Origin: Macrothele yani
Lineage: Eukaryota > Arthropoda > Arachnida > Araneae > Macrothelidae
Direction of reading: 5' to 3'
NCBI GenBank assembly: GCA_039090855.1
Contig: CM077025.1
Coordinates: 99,738,489 to 99,802,488 of the forward strand
DNA length: 64,000 nucleotides
Shown here: one piece after another, positions 20,617 through 32,390 of the stretch
Numbering within the stretch: position 1 is the stretch's first letter
Layout of the letters: each line of letters begins with the position of its first letter
The notes under the pieces: generated by a model
What the model saw: the letters and a program-made list of their open reading frames with translations, nothing else
What the model was told of the DNA's origin: nothing
The model's database searches: none
Position numbers and translations under genes: made by a program

Positions 20617-21339
20617 GTAAGTTCAATTTTATGTTTATAATGCTTTAAGCTTCATGTCACATTAAAATTTTTATTACCAATAACAAATCTATATTATTTT
20701 TTCTACGTGATACTGCATCTCCTCATTTCTTGTGAGATTTTTAAAAATGGAAATTTTCGAAGTATCTTCTTCTGTTATGAATTTATTACTATTACAGTAT
20801 AGATTATTACATCTACCACAGCTTAAAAATATAATGTGCATGTACTCTTAGCATTTATGTGTATAATTTTTCCCAGGCCAAATAGGAAGGAATTTTGTTT
20901 TTATTTTAGTAGGACATAATATATGTTATCTTACAGTAACACAACCTATAAACTTTGTAATGTGGCACAGGCACACAAACAATTTATATAGATCTATTCA
21001 AAAAATCATGATCATTGATTTAAAAAAATTGTATCATAATCATAAACTACATAACAAATCCTCATAACATGATGACAATAGAAAGTTTCATTGTGTTTTT
21101 CTAAACAGTATGAGAAGTAATGCTGTTCTAATTAGTTGTATTTAAAGTATAAATTAATAAATAAAATGGTACACTTTGGTAGTTGCTATTACGTTCATTG
21201 TATGTTGGATGAATAGAAATAATGTCAGGTGGTGAACATTGATTAACTGAAATGTTGCTAGATTTGAGAATAGAATTCTACATAAGAGGAAAATGACATG
21301 GTGAGCTTGTCTTACAACTTTTTATGCAAAAGGTAGATT
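20617..21339 (+). other. Intron, no feature recognised
   Basis: AT-rich intronic sequence follows exon b. No ORF or repeat was identified before the LINE tail at about 21340. Confidence 0.6.
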
Positions 21340-21830
21340 TTGATATGAACATATCACTAAACTGATCTCTAAGATTCAGAGGTTAGCTCCTCAAAGAAAG
21401 CTCATCTTCCAAATCAAAGGTACTGATGGTGCAATATTTTACTTACTGTTGTTAATGTATCAAATGTGCCCATTTACAGTGATCTAGCCACACAACTCAA
21501 GCTTCACTGACATCCATCACATGTCGTGCTGAAGTCCTTTTGCAGTTCATACTCTAACGTTTCCTTTTGCGGGAATTCCTGAATCTAGTCCTCCCATGAC
21601 TTCCCCAGAGTTCCTCTACCTTTCTTTCTTGCCACTTGGGGTGCATAAATTCTCTTAGCTAGCACTGCGTCACTCATTCTTTTGACATGGCCAACCCACC
21701 TTGAAATATTTACCACCACTGTACTAACATTTTGCCTCATATTACACATCTACAACACTTCTTCATTCTTCACATAATCAGAAAGTGTCTTGCTCCACTC
21801 CACCTCCCCAAAGTAATGCATCTACCAGGT
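21340..21830 (-). pseudogene. LINE C-terminal fragment and tail
   Basis: The minus strand at about 21680-21560 reads ISRWVGHVKRMSDAVLAKRI then YAPQVARKKGRGTLGKSWED followed by a stop. This resembles the conserved C-terminal tail of LINE reverse transcriptases. Its tail matches 6011-6390 in inverted orientation, so the window holds two copies of one old LINE family. Confidence 0.65.
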
Positions 21831-22650
21831 GAGTCAAAAGTTTAACCTTTTGGAACTAAAAATTTAAATGGTACAAGAAAATCATACATGCTCACCTCAT
21901 TCTGCAAATTATAGGCGCATTGCTTTCTAGTCTGTCACCAACAATTCACCAGAGCCACAATCCCACTGCAATAATACTCATCAGGTTTCAAGGGCAGAAA
22001 TTATCTGGTGCTAGATTCATCTACATCTACCACTGAACCAAAGTGCCATGGAGTGAAGCAGGTGGTGGTCAGATATAGCAAGGTCCTGACTGAATGGAGA
22101 ATGGGATTGAATCTCAACCCCTACCAATTAATGTAGTTTTTGGTGGAACACTCTAGAGTTGTGACATATCACATTATCCACTTTCTGCAATGCTCACTTC
22201 CTATTGATGAATGCTATGTAGCATTGGAGCAGATTATCATGGCCCTACTAGAGTTGTTTGATATCTTTATGCCCTCACAATTCCACCAATGCTCAGCATA
22301 ACTTTCCTCTAAAACCACCTTCTCTACACCACTGGCTGTGCTTCCTGGTGTGGCCTCAGCCACTGGTTCCCAGTGGTAGGATAACAAAAGAATATCCTTT
22401 TTTCATCACCTGTGATAATACAATGCCAAAACCTATCAGCGTATGGATTTGACGCCAATCTGCAACAGTGAGTGTCATGTTTCACTTGCTGAGGTGTCAA
22501 TTCACGCGCAACCATTTTATGGCACTCAGAAGGGAAACCAAACTGGTGCAAGTGGCAAACGATGGTGTGTTGGGAAGACCCCATCTCACCTTCTAGTTGT
22601 CGTGTAATGATATTGGTGTTCTCGCTGTCACAGCTTCAACCAAAGTGTTA
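21831..22650 (-). mobile_element. Mariner-family fragment
   Basis: It begins near AGGTGAGTCAAAAGTTTAAC. Minus-strand 22584-22324 encodes SQHTIVCHLHQFGFPSECHK, then ARELTPQQVKHDTHCC and FWHCIITGDEKRIFF, the mariner linker and first catalytic Asp block. The C-terminal half is too decayed to read. It differs from the mariner at 9261-10870. It abuts the truncated Helitron. Confidence 0.7.
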
Positions 22651-25600
22651 GTATTGGTGGTCATTTTGGCTTGTCCTCAAGACTGGTGTCCCTAGCATTG
22701 AATCTGCAGCACTGTCGAAATAATCATCCGTATTTTGAAGAATGTTACTTGATGGAAATGGAGGATTATATTTATCGTGTGAGCTGTTGTTAGCTTTGAG
22801 ATTGTCATTAATCTCTTGAAGGGTCAAATTCAAGCAATGTTTACAATCCTCAGTATTTCCAATGTTATATCTGTGTGTAAAATCTTCCCAAAGATGAGAT
22901 TTATATTTTTCAAACAATTCTTGTGCATTGGGTGCTGAAACAAAGATAAAAATGTATGCAAATAAATCTCGTAGTTGTGGAGGCATGCTGCAAACTGATG
23001 CTTCATCTAAGGTTTTTTCTCATATTTCATCATTCGCAATTAAACCTTTCTGCAATGCAGCTTCTTGGAAGGTATCATATAGAGTTCTATTGACTGTTCT
23101 TAGATCTGTAAAGCTTTTTGCTCCAGACACATGAAGTAGCAGTAGTCTCAAACAATATCTTTCTGGATCAGAGCCAAGGTTGACTGAATACATTCTTCCA
23201 ATCACATTATCTCCACCACATTTTCATTGGACCCATTGTGTTTCTATTTGATTGAACACATAATGTCTTGGCATGTCGTTATATGAAAAGGATCGTGCAT
23301 CTTCATTGCCCTCATTTAGTTTGAACCATGCTGTCAGCATTGTATCTCTTTGAGCATTATGAACAACTGCATTTTGATCATTGTCTAAATGCTCCAGATT
23401 AAAGGTAATGTTCTGTTCTTCTAGAAGGTGAACAGGTAATTTAACTATTGTATGAGATTGCTGATGCATATCATAACCAAGTATTCGCCACATTGCCTCA
23501 GGTGCACTAACGTATCTGGAATCAACATGACTTTTTACTTCATTGCATTTGGTGTTGTGCTCTGTTATATGCACATTTGCACAGTCATGACTTTTGTATA
23601 TGTACTTGAAAAGGTATTTCACACTTTTCACAGTAGTGCACACCTCAACATTAATGTGGCAATTGTACTTTAACAAAATATATGGATTATAAGGGACAAT
23701 TCAGCTGTTTTTAATAGTTTTATCATTTACAATTGTGGTTGCACCATTCTTTCTATGGCGATATAAAGGATACCCGCCTTTGTTAACTACTATTTCATTT
23801 TGGAAAGACTTCAGAAATTGCTTGGTACATTTGCAATCTTCCATACAGGGTGAAAGAATTCTGATTACTTTCACCACACAGGCTATGAACCATGTGTTTC
23901 ACAACAGTTACATGTAAAACTAGTAAATGCTTTTTATCTGGAAGTTCTGCCAATACAGTTTGGTCAATTTTCTCAGGCAATGTTTGTTGTCCTCTTCTTT
24001 CAAAATCAAGAGCATATGAGAATGGGGAAGCCCTTGTTTTTGGATTTTGATTACATGAACTTTGTCTACCGGAACTCCAAAAATACGCCTTTTGGTTATA
24101 TCATCCATTAATTCTTTCAAATGTACTTGAAAGACTTTTGCAACTAAATCTGGATGTTTTTTTGACAGATTGACCATTCAAGTTTTCAGTAATTTCTGCA
24201 CATTTCGGGTTGCAAGTCTTAGTAAAGAAAAGATCAGGCTTCCCATACTTTCTTACTATCGCCATTGCATCCTGATAATTTTGCATCATATTTCGTGGAC
24301 TACCTTGAAATGGTGGCAAAATAAGAGCTTTTCCAGGAAGAAACTCATCCTCTCCAGCACTCTGAATTCGGTCCATCATACCTTTATACTTTTCGACCCT
24401 TAATTGAGACTGACTTTGTTGTATGTAATTCAGTCTATTAGCTTCCATTTTTACATACGCATCAACAATGTATTGCTGCGTAAGCTTTCCTGCACTTAAT
24501 AATGAATTTAATTCATCACAGATAAAAAACCACGATGTTGATAATACTGCATTTGTGTTACCCTTGACCGTGGCTTTGTACATTGGTTAACAACACTTTG
24601 TAAAGACGTTGGTCTATGTTGCAATGGAATGTCAATGGCCCAACTTTGATCACCATGTGGGAAGAGAAAATGATAAACCAAAGGCTCTAAATTTGGATCG
24701 AGCATGCTGATTCTTTCTGCTTTTCTACTGTTGGTGCTTGTACTTGCATGGCAAGGAATCAATAAGTCACGTTCGAGTGGAGGTTCGCCATCTGCATTTT
24801 CAAATATAATGACAACCTCATTAGATCTTGGATCATTATAATGCCTTTGATCATTTCTACCATCTTGAATAATAGCCATTGATACATTAGAAAAAACAGC
24901 ATTATTCATTTGAGCATCTTGAATACTCTTTCTCAACTTCACAAAGCATTTTACATGCTTCCACAAATGGATTATTTTCTGTCATGAATGTACTCAGTGT
25001 TTGTAACAGATCTTTATTGCACCCACTATCTTCTTGCACTCTCTGGGCAGCAGCCTCCTCAGGATCCAGTATGTACAATTGCATGTATTTCCGCTGTTCA
25101 CCATTATCAGGATACAATGCTCCTGCATGATGATAGATTGATCCATTTATTCTAAAACAATAAGGCCCATAACCTGGTGGAGGAGCCATTTGTGCTCCCA
25201 TCAATGCAAATGCAAGAGAACTATTAATTGATCGTATGTCAATCATAAAGTTTTTTGAATGCTCATGCTGAGATTTCATAAGTTGTTCAATTAATGGGGA
25301 AGTGCAAATGGGATCTAATTTTACTGCTACTTTTGAGCAACATTTAGAGAATTTTCCATCTGAAGGTCTCTCTCCAGCAAAGTTTTTGGCTTTACAAAAT
25401 TCACAAATTTGCTCAAGGGTGCCACATGAGTGTCTTGCTACAGTCTTTTCACCGTATATAACATTTAAAGCCACATGATGTGTAGCATTTGTTTGTTGTT
25501 GGTGGTTCGTTAATTTCCTCTGAACCTCTCAAGCGCAGCATTCATTCCTGTGTTTGGGGGTCATATTTTGTGCCTTTGCAATATGAACATTTCTCATACA

Positions 25601-25854
25601 CTGAGATTCAGCTTCAATATGTTCCGGCGTCATATTAATACAACGATCACGCAAATGCCGAATTTCAGAATTTCTTTCAACTGCCCTGCATTTTTGTCTC
25701 TTTTTCCTGCATGTTCGACATTCCGGTGATTGACTTCTTGTCTTTCAACTGCAGTGCATTGTTCGAGCCTTGCTCGATAGTAATCGGCTTTGCGGCGTTT
25801 ATCTTCATTCTCTTCATCTAATGAAAGAGGTAAATTCTTTTTTTGACATAGCAT
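22651..25854 (-). pseudogene. Helitron Rep/helicase polyprotein, truncated and frameshifted
   Basis: Readable blocks in order: an Arg/Lys/Glu-rich N-terminus (25854-25630); HSCGTLEQICEFCKAKNFAG, a Cys/His motif (about 25425); GPYCFRINGSIYHHAGALYP (about 25170); LEPLVYHFLFPHGDQSW (about 24680); ALILPPFQGSPRNMMQNYQD (about 24320); the HUH motif QKQGLPHSHMLLIL (about 24040); and the catalytic tyrosine motif VKYLFKYIYK (about 23610). The final readable block is LRDLFAYIFIF then ELFEKYKSHLWEDF, usual just before the PIF1-type helicase. The piece changes frame at least six times. Both HUH histidines and both tyrosines survive. Confidence 0.88.
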
Positions 25855-26521
25855 AGGCGCGGTTTAAAACAACAGCCAAGTTCACGAAGGACAGTAACGT
25901 TCATCCTTGCCTTACTGAAATAAAAGTGATCCATGTCGTTGCAAGCACGTATTAAAATTAATAAATTTAATAAATATTAACGACCATTAAATGTTTTAGG
26001 AGGAAAATGCATGAAAAAATAATAATCTTGTAAAACATCTTACAACCTAGAATGTATGCTTCCAGATCCATCGAACTCGAAAAAAAAAAAAAAAAACTAC
26101 AACGAAAGAAAAAGTTGTAAACAAAACATTAAACAGGAACGGTTATGGATAACACAGTGTGAACATTGGAATATAAATCTTAGTCTTTTCTGTTAAACAG
26201 CATAATAAAGCATATCAAGGGTGTGTAAAGTAGAACCAAAATTCCTGACATAAAGTTTTCCTATTTTTAAAGAGTTGATTGTGTGACTTAATGCATCTCT
26301 GACGACGTGTGAGAATGGTTTGTATGAGATGACGTCACACTAGCAGCTGTGTTCTTTGTTGCTGTTACAACAAAACAAAGTGGTATATGCGTGGACTTCA
26401 TCACCTACACAAAAACACGAAAAGCTAAGCGTGACCTCACAGACATTTATTTCTTGGTTGTTGCTATGACGACTTAAAAAGTGATCTACATCGTCACAAC
26501 TTAGCCTTTTATATATTAGGA
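22651..26521 (-). mobile_element. Helitron, helicase end missing
   Basis: On the minus strand it begins with TCCTAATATATAAAAGGC at 26521, preceded by A, as expected for a Helitron 5' end (TC, insertion between A and T). Coding starts at about 25854. It runs through the Rep domain into the pre-helicase linker and then stops at the mariner boundary at about 22650. No helicase motifs and no 3' CTRR end are present in the window. Confidence 0.82.
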
Positions 26522-27310
26522 TTAACACATGTTTACCATTTCGAACTAATTCTGTCCATTCCATAGCTGATGGTGGCAGTAGCAACTGCTAAAATATTCG
26601 CTATATGAATTTCTGCTTTAAAAATAACTAATTAACATACAGTTACACATCTAATACTGTTTAGATAACCTCAGTGAACCTCTCTGAACAGTAGTTATGT
26701 TGAAACATTTAGACCACTTATGCAACTTAATTAGATGTTATTGTGCATCATTTAATGTAAATAACTTCATAATCTCCATGTGTTAAATGTACCAGTAAAT
26801 TAATTGTAAACTTTAAGGTCATCTTAGCAGGTGAAGTTTTGAGGGAACAGCATGCATCACACAATAACGCTTCAGCATCATGTAATGCTTCTCATCTTCA
26901 GATATTAATGGGTATAGCAGGTTGCACACATAACAAGATCATATCACCATAGGGCATCAAAGGATTGATTGCATGGATTTTTGATCTCTTTAGATTGCCT
27001 TTGCATCATGAAATTCTGAGAAAACTGTTGTGCCTATCAGAGGGATGAATGTTGATACTTCTGTTGTGTACTTACTGTTTGCTACTTTTAGTGTTGTTCT
27101 TTTAGCATTAAATTCAAAAGGAAGAAATTTCCTGGGCAATTAGAATTTTCAACCTCAGTAAACAGATTTCAGGATCAAATGAATCAAGTCATGGTCGTCT
27201 GATAAAGTGTTTCTTTACTTTGAGAATGTTTGTTTAGACATGCAACATTTTCATGAATCTGATCATTTGGTTCATTGAATACTGTACTTGATAACCAAAA
27301 TAAAATTTTA
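26522..27310 (+). other. Intron, no feature recognised
   Basis: AT-rich sequence upstream of the Helitron 5' end. No coding or repeat structure was identified. Confidence 0.55.
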
Positions 27311-27450
27311 AATAGGATATATTTATAATGAAATGTTTGAGGACTAATTAGCTTTATGCAAATAGGATATATTTATAATGTTTTAATAGGATATATTAAT
27401 ATTTAACAGGATATAATTTATAATGAAATGTTTAGGGTCTGATTAGCTTT
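27311..27450 (+). repeat. Direct repeat of AGGATATA-type units
   Basis: Two longer units (27311-27355 and 27406-27450) share ATAGGATATATTTATAATG-like sequence followed by AAATGTTT, then CTGATTAGCTTT or CTAATTAGCTTT. Two short partial units lie between them. Confidence 0.7.
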
Positions 27451-27691
27451 GCACCTAGGTCCAGCTAAAAGTAGCTTTGATTCCACCTAAAAAGTAACTT
27501 CAGCAGAAGATTATGGATTTTGACTAGTCATGTTACTCGCAAGAAAGATCTGATGTCTATGCTCACTCTTCCTGGAAGTGAAAATGCGAAAATATTATGC
27601 AGCATCAGTATAACCTTTAAGTGCTTCTTTCTGTTTACATGGAAAATTATAGTTGTAAATGAATTTATGGCACCTCTATTCATATTGTACT

Positions 27692-27820
27692 GTGGAATTA
27701 ACTTTTTTTACGGGTCTTATAGAGGTTATTATTCAAAAAAGTTGGTCTTTAGTTCGAAAATTTGACCACCAACTATTTTGAATAATAACCTCTATAAGAC
27801 CCATAAAAAGTTAATTCCAC
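27692..27820. repeat. Near-perfect foldback hairpin, about 56-bp arms
   Basis: The left arm starts GTGGAATTAACTTTTT and passes through GGGTCTTATAGAGGTTATTA. The right arm is its reverse complement, ending AAGTTAATTCCAC. The loop is about 15-20 bases. There are only a few mismatches or indels. No coding capacity. Confidence 0.88.
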
Positions 27821-27894
27821 ACTGGAAAATTATGTTAATACTTAAAATTAAAAACAGTTTAAGCTCTTGCAGTTTCTATCATTTAGTGATGGGC

Positions 27895-28155
27895 AAAAAG
27901 TATTCATAAACCGAATATGTTATTCGTGAACTGAGTATAGTTATTCGGAAATTGAATACTTTAGTCATAAACCAAATACTTTAGTCATAAACCAAATACT
28001 TTAGTCATAAACTGAATACTTTATTCAGAAACAGAATACTTTAGTCATAAACTGAATACTTTATTCATTAAGAGAAAACAGCATTCGGAAATGTAATACA
28101 TTATTCAGAAACCGAATTACTGATTCAGAAACCAAATGAATGACTCAGAAACCAA
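27895..28155 (+). repeat. About 20-bp tandem repeat array
   Basis: Degenerate copies of ATACTTTAGTCATAAACCAA occur about a dozen times. The central copies (27960-28060) are nearly identical and the outer ones diverge. The array begins just after GTGATGGGCAAA, a common DNA-transposon end, so it may be part of a TE. Confidence 0.8.
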
Positions 28156-29510
28156 ATAAAAGAAATATTAAGTAGAAGAAAGTGTCCTGTTGACCCCTGA
28201 AGTTCAGGACTTCGACTCAGTGGTGTCTCTTTCCATCACCGTAGTTAGGCCCCTGGAGCCTATGATGTTATCGCACAGCACAGCACAGTGATTAAGCAAT
28301 GGTACCTCAAGACTATACCTCGCCAGCTTTTTATCGTATCGAACGCAACCCATGACCAGAAATGCTAGTTTCAGGGCACTCATGTACAGTAGTGAAATGT
28401 TCCTGTAGTTAGCGAAAGTAACATAAAATACAGGAACAGAACTAATTGGGGCTCAGCCCCTCCAATCCGAAAATGCCGTTCTTATGGCACTGTGAGTAAT
28501 TAATTGCTGGAATTAGTTTGCCAGCTGTCGGAATCGAAATAAAAAATGGTGGCACATGCGCACAAGAAAATGGGAGTGACACCCCAGTTTGTGGTATTCT
28601 TGCATTTTTGTATTTTATTCAACTTTATGGCACTGCTAATCAAAATTCAACACTGTGCCCCCATGAATTATTGTCATAATTATAGCCTTTCAGGTTTGGA
28701 GGGGACACTGCCCCAAATAAATTCAATGTTCACGAAGCCACCTCAATGTATTTCTTGTTATGGCATCGTTGCATTCAACTTTCACGAACTGCTGAAACAG
28801 GAGATTACTTTGTGCGAGATAAAAGACCTATGAAGTAAGGTCATGTGAGGTAAAATATGGGCGGCTTTCTGTCATGTGTGGTAAATCCTTGATACGATAG
28901 AGGCAAGCCTGCCCCCCCCCCACCAAAAAAAATAATAACAACTGGAATTCTCTGTGCGAGCCAATAATGGCGGTACAGAACTGAAATGTGGTTGGCGTGG
29001 GGAGAAAGTAAATTACAATAGGACAACACGTCAATGATTCAACGAATCAAAGAGGTGGAGTGGTGCCTTCGTTACTTATTGTGTTGTTTGACTACATTGT
29101 GCTGCTTATAACATTTCAGATGCATAGTACCAGCATTAATGTCTGAAATATACAATTTCAGGCTGGGAACGTTATGCACCCCCTAACGTGTGACGTATTC
29201 CCCTAATTGATATCTCCTGTGGCTAAGTACACAGGATATTTTACCATTTGACCACCATTAGTGTCATAACAAATCGCATGTTCCGTAACGATGTCAATGA
29301 CGTTGTCGGTCACGTCCTAAGGTAATGTAGTATGAGTATGTACCTGCAAGATAACATCGTGATATGTATTACAGTCCACTTCTGTTCTCCCCATTAATTG
29401 GTGTGGACTGAGTATTTCTTTTTATTTCTACAAATAAAAATAAAGCATTCACCAGAAGCTATTTGTCATTATGCTGTCGCACTTGATATCTTCCTTCGTA
29501 TGTGAAGATA
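28156..29510. other. Intron, unassigned
   Basis: A weak inverted pair, GGGGCTCAGCCCCTCCAA at about 28447 against TTGGAGGGGACACTGCCCC at about 28696, may bound a small element. A C run lies at about 28912-28921. No coding sequence was recognised. Confidence 0.4.
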
Positions 29511-30545
29511 GTCATCATCATCATCATTGTCAACCATTATCAATCCACTGCTGGACGAAGGTCTCTCCAAGCCTCTTCCACAACGGTCTGTCTTGTGCCA
29601 GTCTCCTCCATGTTACTCCTGCATACTTTCGAATTTCATCCACCCATCTTCCATGTGGTCTTCTTCTGGATCTTTTCCTGTCCCGTGGAATCCAATCTAA
29701 AATTTTGACTGTCCATCGATGGTCTGTCCTTCTGGCAGTATGTCCAGCCCATTGCCATTTCAAAGATTTTACTCTGATCGTGATGTCTTCCACTCTTGTC
29801 ATTTTTCTGATCCACGAGTTCCTCTTCTTATCTCTCCTGGTTACACCAAGCATGCACCTCTCCATGCTGGTTTGAGTTGTCTGCAGCCTTTGTATGTCTC
29901 TTTTAGTTAAGGTCCACGGCTCTGCACCATACGTAAGCACTGGAAGGATGCATTGATCAAACACTTTTCTTTTAAGACATAATGGCATATTGCTCTTGAA
30001 AACTATGCTATTTCTTCCAAAAGCTCTCCAGGCAAGTTTTATACGCCGATTAATTTCTTCATCAATGTGACCCTCACTTGATATCTGCTGTCCAAGATAA
30101 ACGTACGAATCTGTTATCTCCAGCTTTTCTCCATCAATCGATAAGTCTTCATTTCTTGTAAAAGCATTGTACATCACTTTTGTCTTCTGAAAGTTCATTT
30201 TTAATCCCATTTCTTTGCTCTTGTCAGCAAGTTCCTGGATCATACTCTGCAGCTCTGATGGGGTAGTTGCAAAAGTGACTACGTCATCAGCAAAACGAAG
30301 GTGAGTTAGATAATCTCCATTAATCTTTATCCCTTTGTTTTCCCAGTTCAGTGATTGAAAGATATTTTCCAATGTGGCATTAAAGAGCTTCGGAGATATG
30401 GTGTCACCTTGTCTCACTCCCTTTCCAATTTTTATGTGTGCTGTATTCTCAAACAGTGGAATCTTTGCTCTTGCATTTTCATAGATGTTATTAATAATAT
30501 TAATGAATGCATCTTCACTCTCTTGTTTTTTCATCCTTGTGCAAT
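29511..30545 (-). pseudogene. RTE-type LINE, 3' half (reverse transcriptase and C-terminus)
   Basis: A long minus-strand frame (about 30535-29530, no internal stop) encodes most of a LINE reverse transcriptase: KGVRQGDTISPKLFNATLEN (motif B), LRFADDVV (motif C, FADD), KMNFQKTKVM, YVYLGQQIS, VLTYGAEPWT (C-terminal region), RWTVKILDWIPRDRKR. It ends with the stop followed by a (CAT/ATG)n run at 29515-29527, as in RTE elements that end in short tandem repeats. The N-terminal part is absent (5' truncation at about 30545), as usual for LINEs. It probably belongs to the same family as 4188-6005, to which it is complementary. Confidence 0.85.
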
Positions 30546-30836
30546 TTGCTAAAAAAACAACAGATTTTAATATGTATAACAAAGCAATCAGGCAGTCATA
30601 TAGTTGCATCAAATCCCTCTTACGTAGGAAGGTTTCTGAATATATCCTATGATACAAGCATCATTTCTGCATAATTACTAGCCACCGTACTATTTAAACA
30701 AAAACTTTTGTAGCTTCTTTTGTAGTCTGAATATTTTGTCCTTACATGTGTTGATTACTATTTAAGTTGTTCATAAAATTTTCTGGAATCAATATTTTGT
30801 TAAAAGAATCTGAAATGTTGTGCCCATATATTACAG

Positions 30837-30916
30837 GTGTCTTTCCTATCCCTTGTATTTGCTGTCTGCATAGTTGTATTTGTCCTGGTTCGATCTGTAA
30901 CTATGGCTGGAAAAGT
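30837..30916 (+). CDS. SLC38A11: SLC38A11-like amino acid transporter, internal exon c
   Basis: The acceptor is ttacag and the donor gtaagt. The exon starts on a codon boundary, matching the end of exon b, and ends two bases into a codon. It encodes VSFLSLVFAVCIVVFVLVRS then VTMAGK, a membrane helix equivalent to the segment after the TLPLSL helix in SLC38A11. An alternative donor two bases upstream is possible, but gtaagt keeps the frame into exon d. Confidence 0.88.
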
Positions 30917-31914
30917 GTAAGTAGTTATTCATTCTTTTCTCAATCTACATTTGTAATTATTTTATGACATAGACACTTTGTTTTATTTTACATACATTTA
31001 ATTTAACCAAAGCTAATTAGAGACACAAAGACATAGTTCATAATGTATTGTTACTTTAGATTCGTATGAATCTTTATGATTAACCCTGTTATTTTGAGAT
31101 CATCATTTTTTGTACTGGTGCACCTTTTTCTCCCTGTATTAAATGTTGTCCACAGACTTCCCAAAGAATGAATGCTTCTGCTTTCTTTTTTCTCCCCTTC
31201 CTTTCCTGTTTTTCCTTTTAATATTAACTGAACTCTAAAAGTGATCTCCACATAGAACACAAAATGTATCTTTTAGAGAATAATCTTAAGGAAGTATGGC
31301 AGATGCATTTTACTCTGATAAACATAGTATGTTATGTACAGCTTATGTATAAGGTCTGGCCAATGACATGTGTTAGTGGAAAAGAATTACTTACCCCGTA
31401 ATTACCCACAAAATTGTTTGCTTCCTATGATGTTACATTCTCCAGAGTACAGCTTGTTATTTTATCCTGGAATTCTATAATTATTATGATATAATGAAAG
31501 AACAAGAATACCTGTCTTCTGTTTCTTGCATGTACTTCATATGCAAGGAATAGACAGTAGATGTCCTTGTTACATCATTATTGTATAGTTTTAACTCATA
31601 GTTTCTGTTTGTAGAGGTTCTAAAGATTTTGAAATCACGTTTACAATACATAAAAACAGTTCAGTTTCTGAGCAGTATGAGTAGGAGTGAAATGGGAAAT
31701 AAAAAAATGTGGTTACTTTATGTATTAGATCTTTTAGAAGCTTTTACCAAATATGTCCAAGATGAGCAGACAACAAGGTCTTTTTCATATCCAGGATGAT
31801 CAAATAACATTTTTTTTTTATTGAATTGCACTCATTATTATTAACTGTTTGGCATAAAGTATTCAAATGTGTGTTACAAAATGTATGAAGAGCATTCAAA
31901 CTTTTGGCAATGTA
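30917..31914 (+). other. Intron, no feature recognised
   Basis: AT-rich intronic sequence. No ORF or repeat was identified. Confidence 0.55.
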
Positions 31915-31916
31915 TA

Positions 31917-32141
31917 AGGGTCGTCCAAGTTAAACATAGACTAGCTTTTTAAACATAGACTAGGTCTTTTACATTCCTTTGATATTACTCATATTACCTC
32001 ACATCCAACGCATCACACCAACTAAATGCTTCACACTCTGCATTCCTCTTTTATGTGTGGTTACTGCCACACCACCATCACTTCAGCCGATACTGTAGCG
32101 TGCTCTGCCTACCTGAATTTATGTTTCATTTGGATGACCCA
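31917..32141. mobile_element. Mariner-type MITE, TA TSD
   Basis: Inverted ends: AGGGTCGTCCAAGTTAAACA at the left, and the complement of the right end reads TGGGTCATCCAAATGAAACA. TA flanks both sides (31915-31916 and 32142-32143). It is 225 bp and non-coding. A short direct repeat, AAACATAGACTAG, occurs twice near the left end. Confidence 0.75.
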
Positions 32142-32149
32142 TATACACA

Positions 32150-32390
32150 ATGTGTATATATATATATTACTGTTATCAGTAACGGGATGTAAGGTCAGGT
32201 GATGTGCAAACATATTATATATAGCCTCTCCTTGACAAATGTCAAACCCGCCTTCTCGTGGTTCATTCTGTTCCCATTAAAGGAGCTCTGATGACCACCA
32301 CATAACTGTATAATTATACCACCAGAATTAGAGGAAATGCTATCTCACAGTCACCAGCCTGCTTGGTCAACATGGTGAGTTATGCCCCCC
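32150..32390 (+). mobile_element. Isolated 5' UTR fragment of the RTE LINE
   Basis: It is homologous in reverse complement to 5800-6005: GGGATGTAAGGTCAGGTGAT, CTCCTTGACAAATGTCAA, CCCGCCTTCTCGTGG and GATTAGAGGAAATGCTATC-type blocks occur in the same order. It starts at an AT repeat like the other copy and stops before the endonuclease. Only the 5' end of the element is present. Confidence 0.85.

Noticed and set aside
27895..28155. CRISPR-like array
   Set aside because: Units are contiguous, about 20 bases, degenerate and without unique spacers, in a eukaryotic intron.
28447..28706. Possible small element with GGGGCTCAGCCCCTCC ends
   Set aside because: The inverted match is short and imperfect and no target duplication was found.
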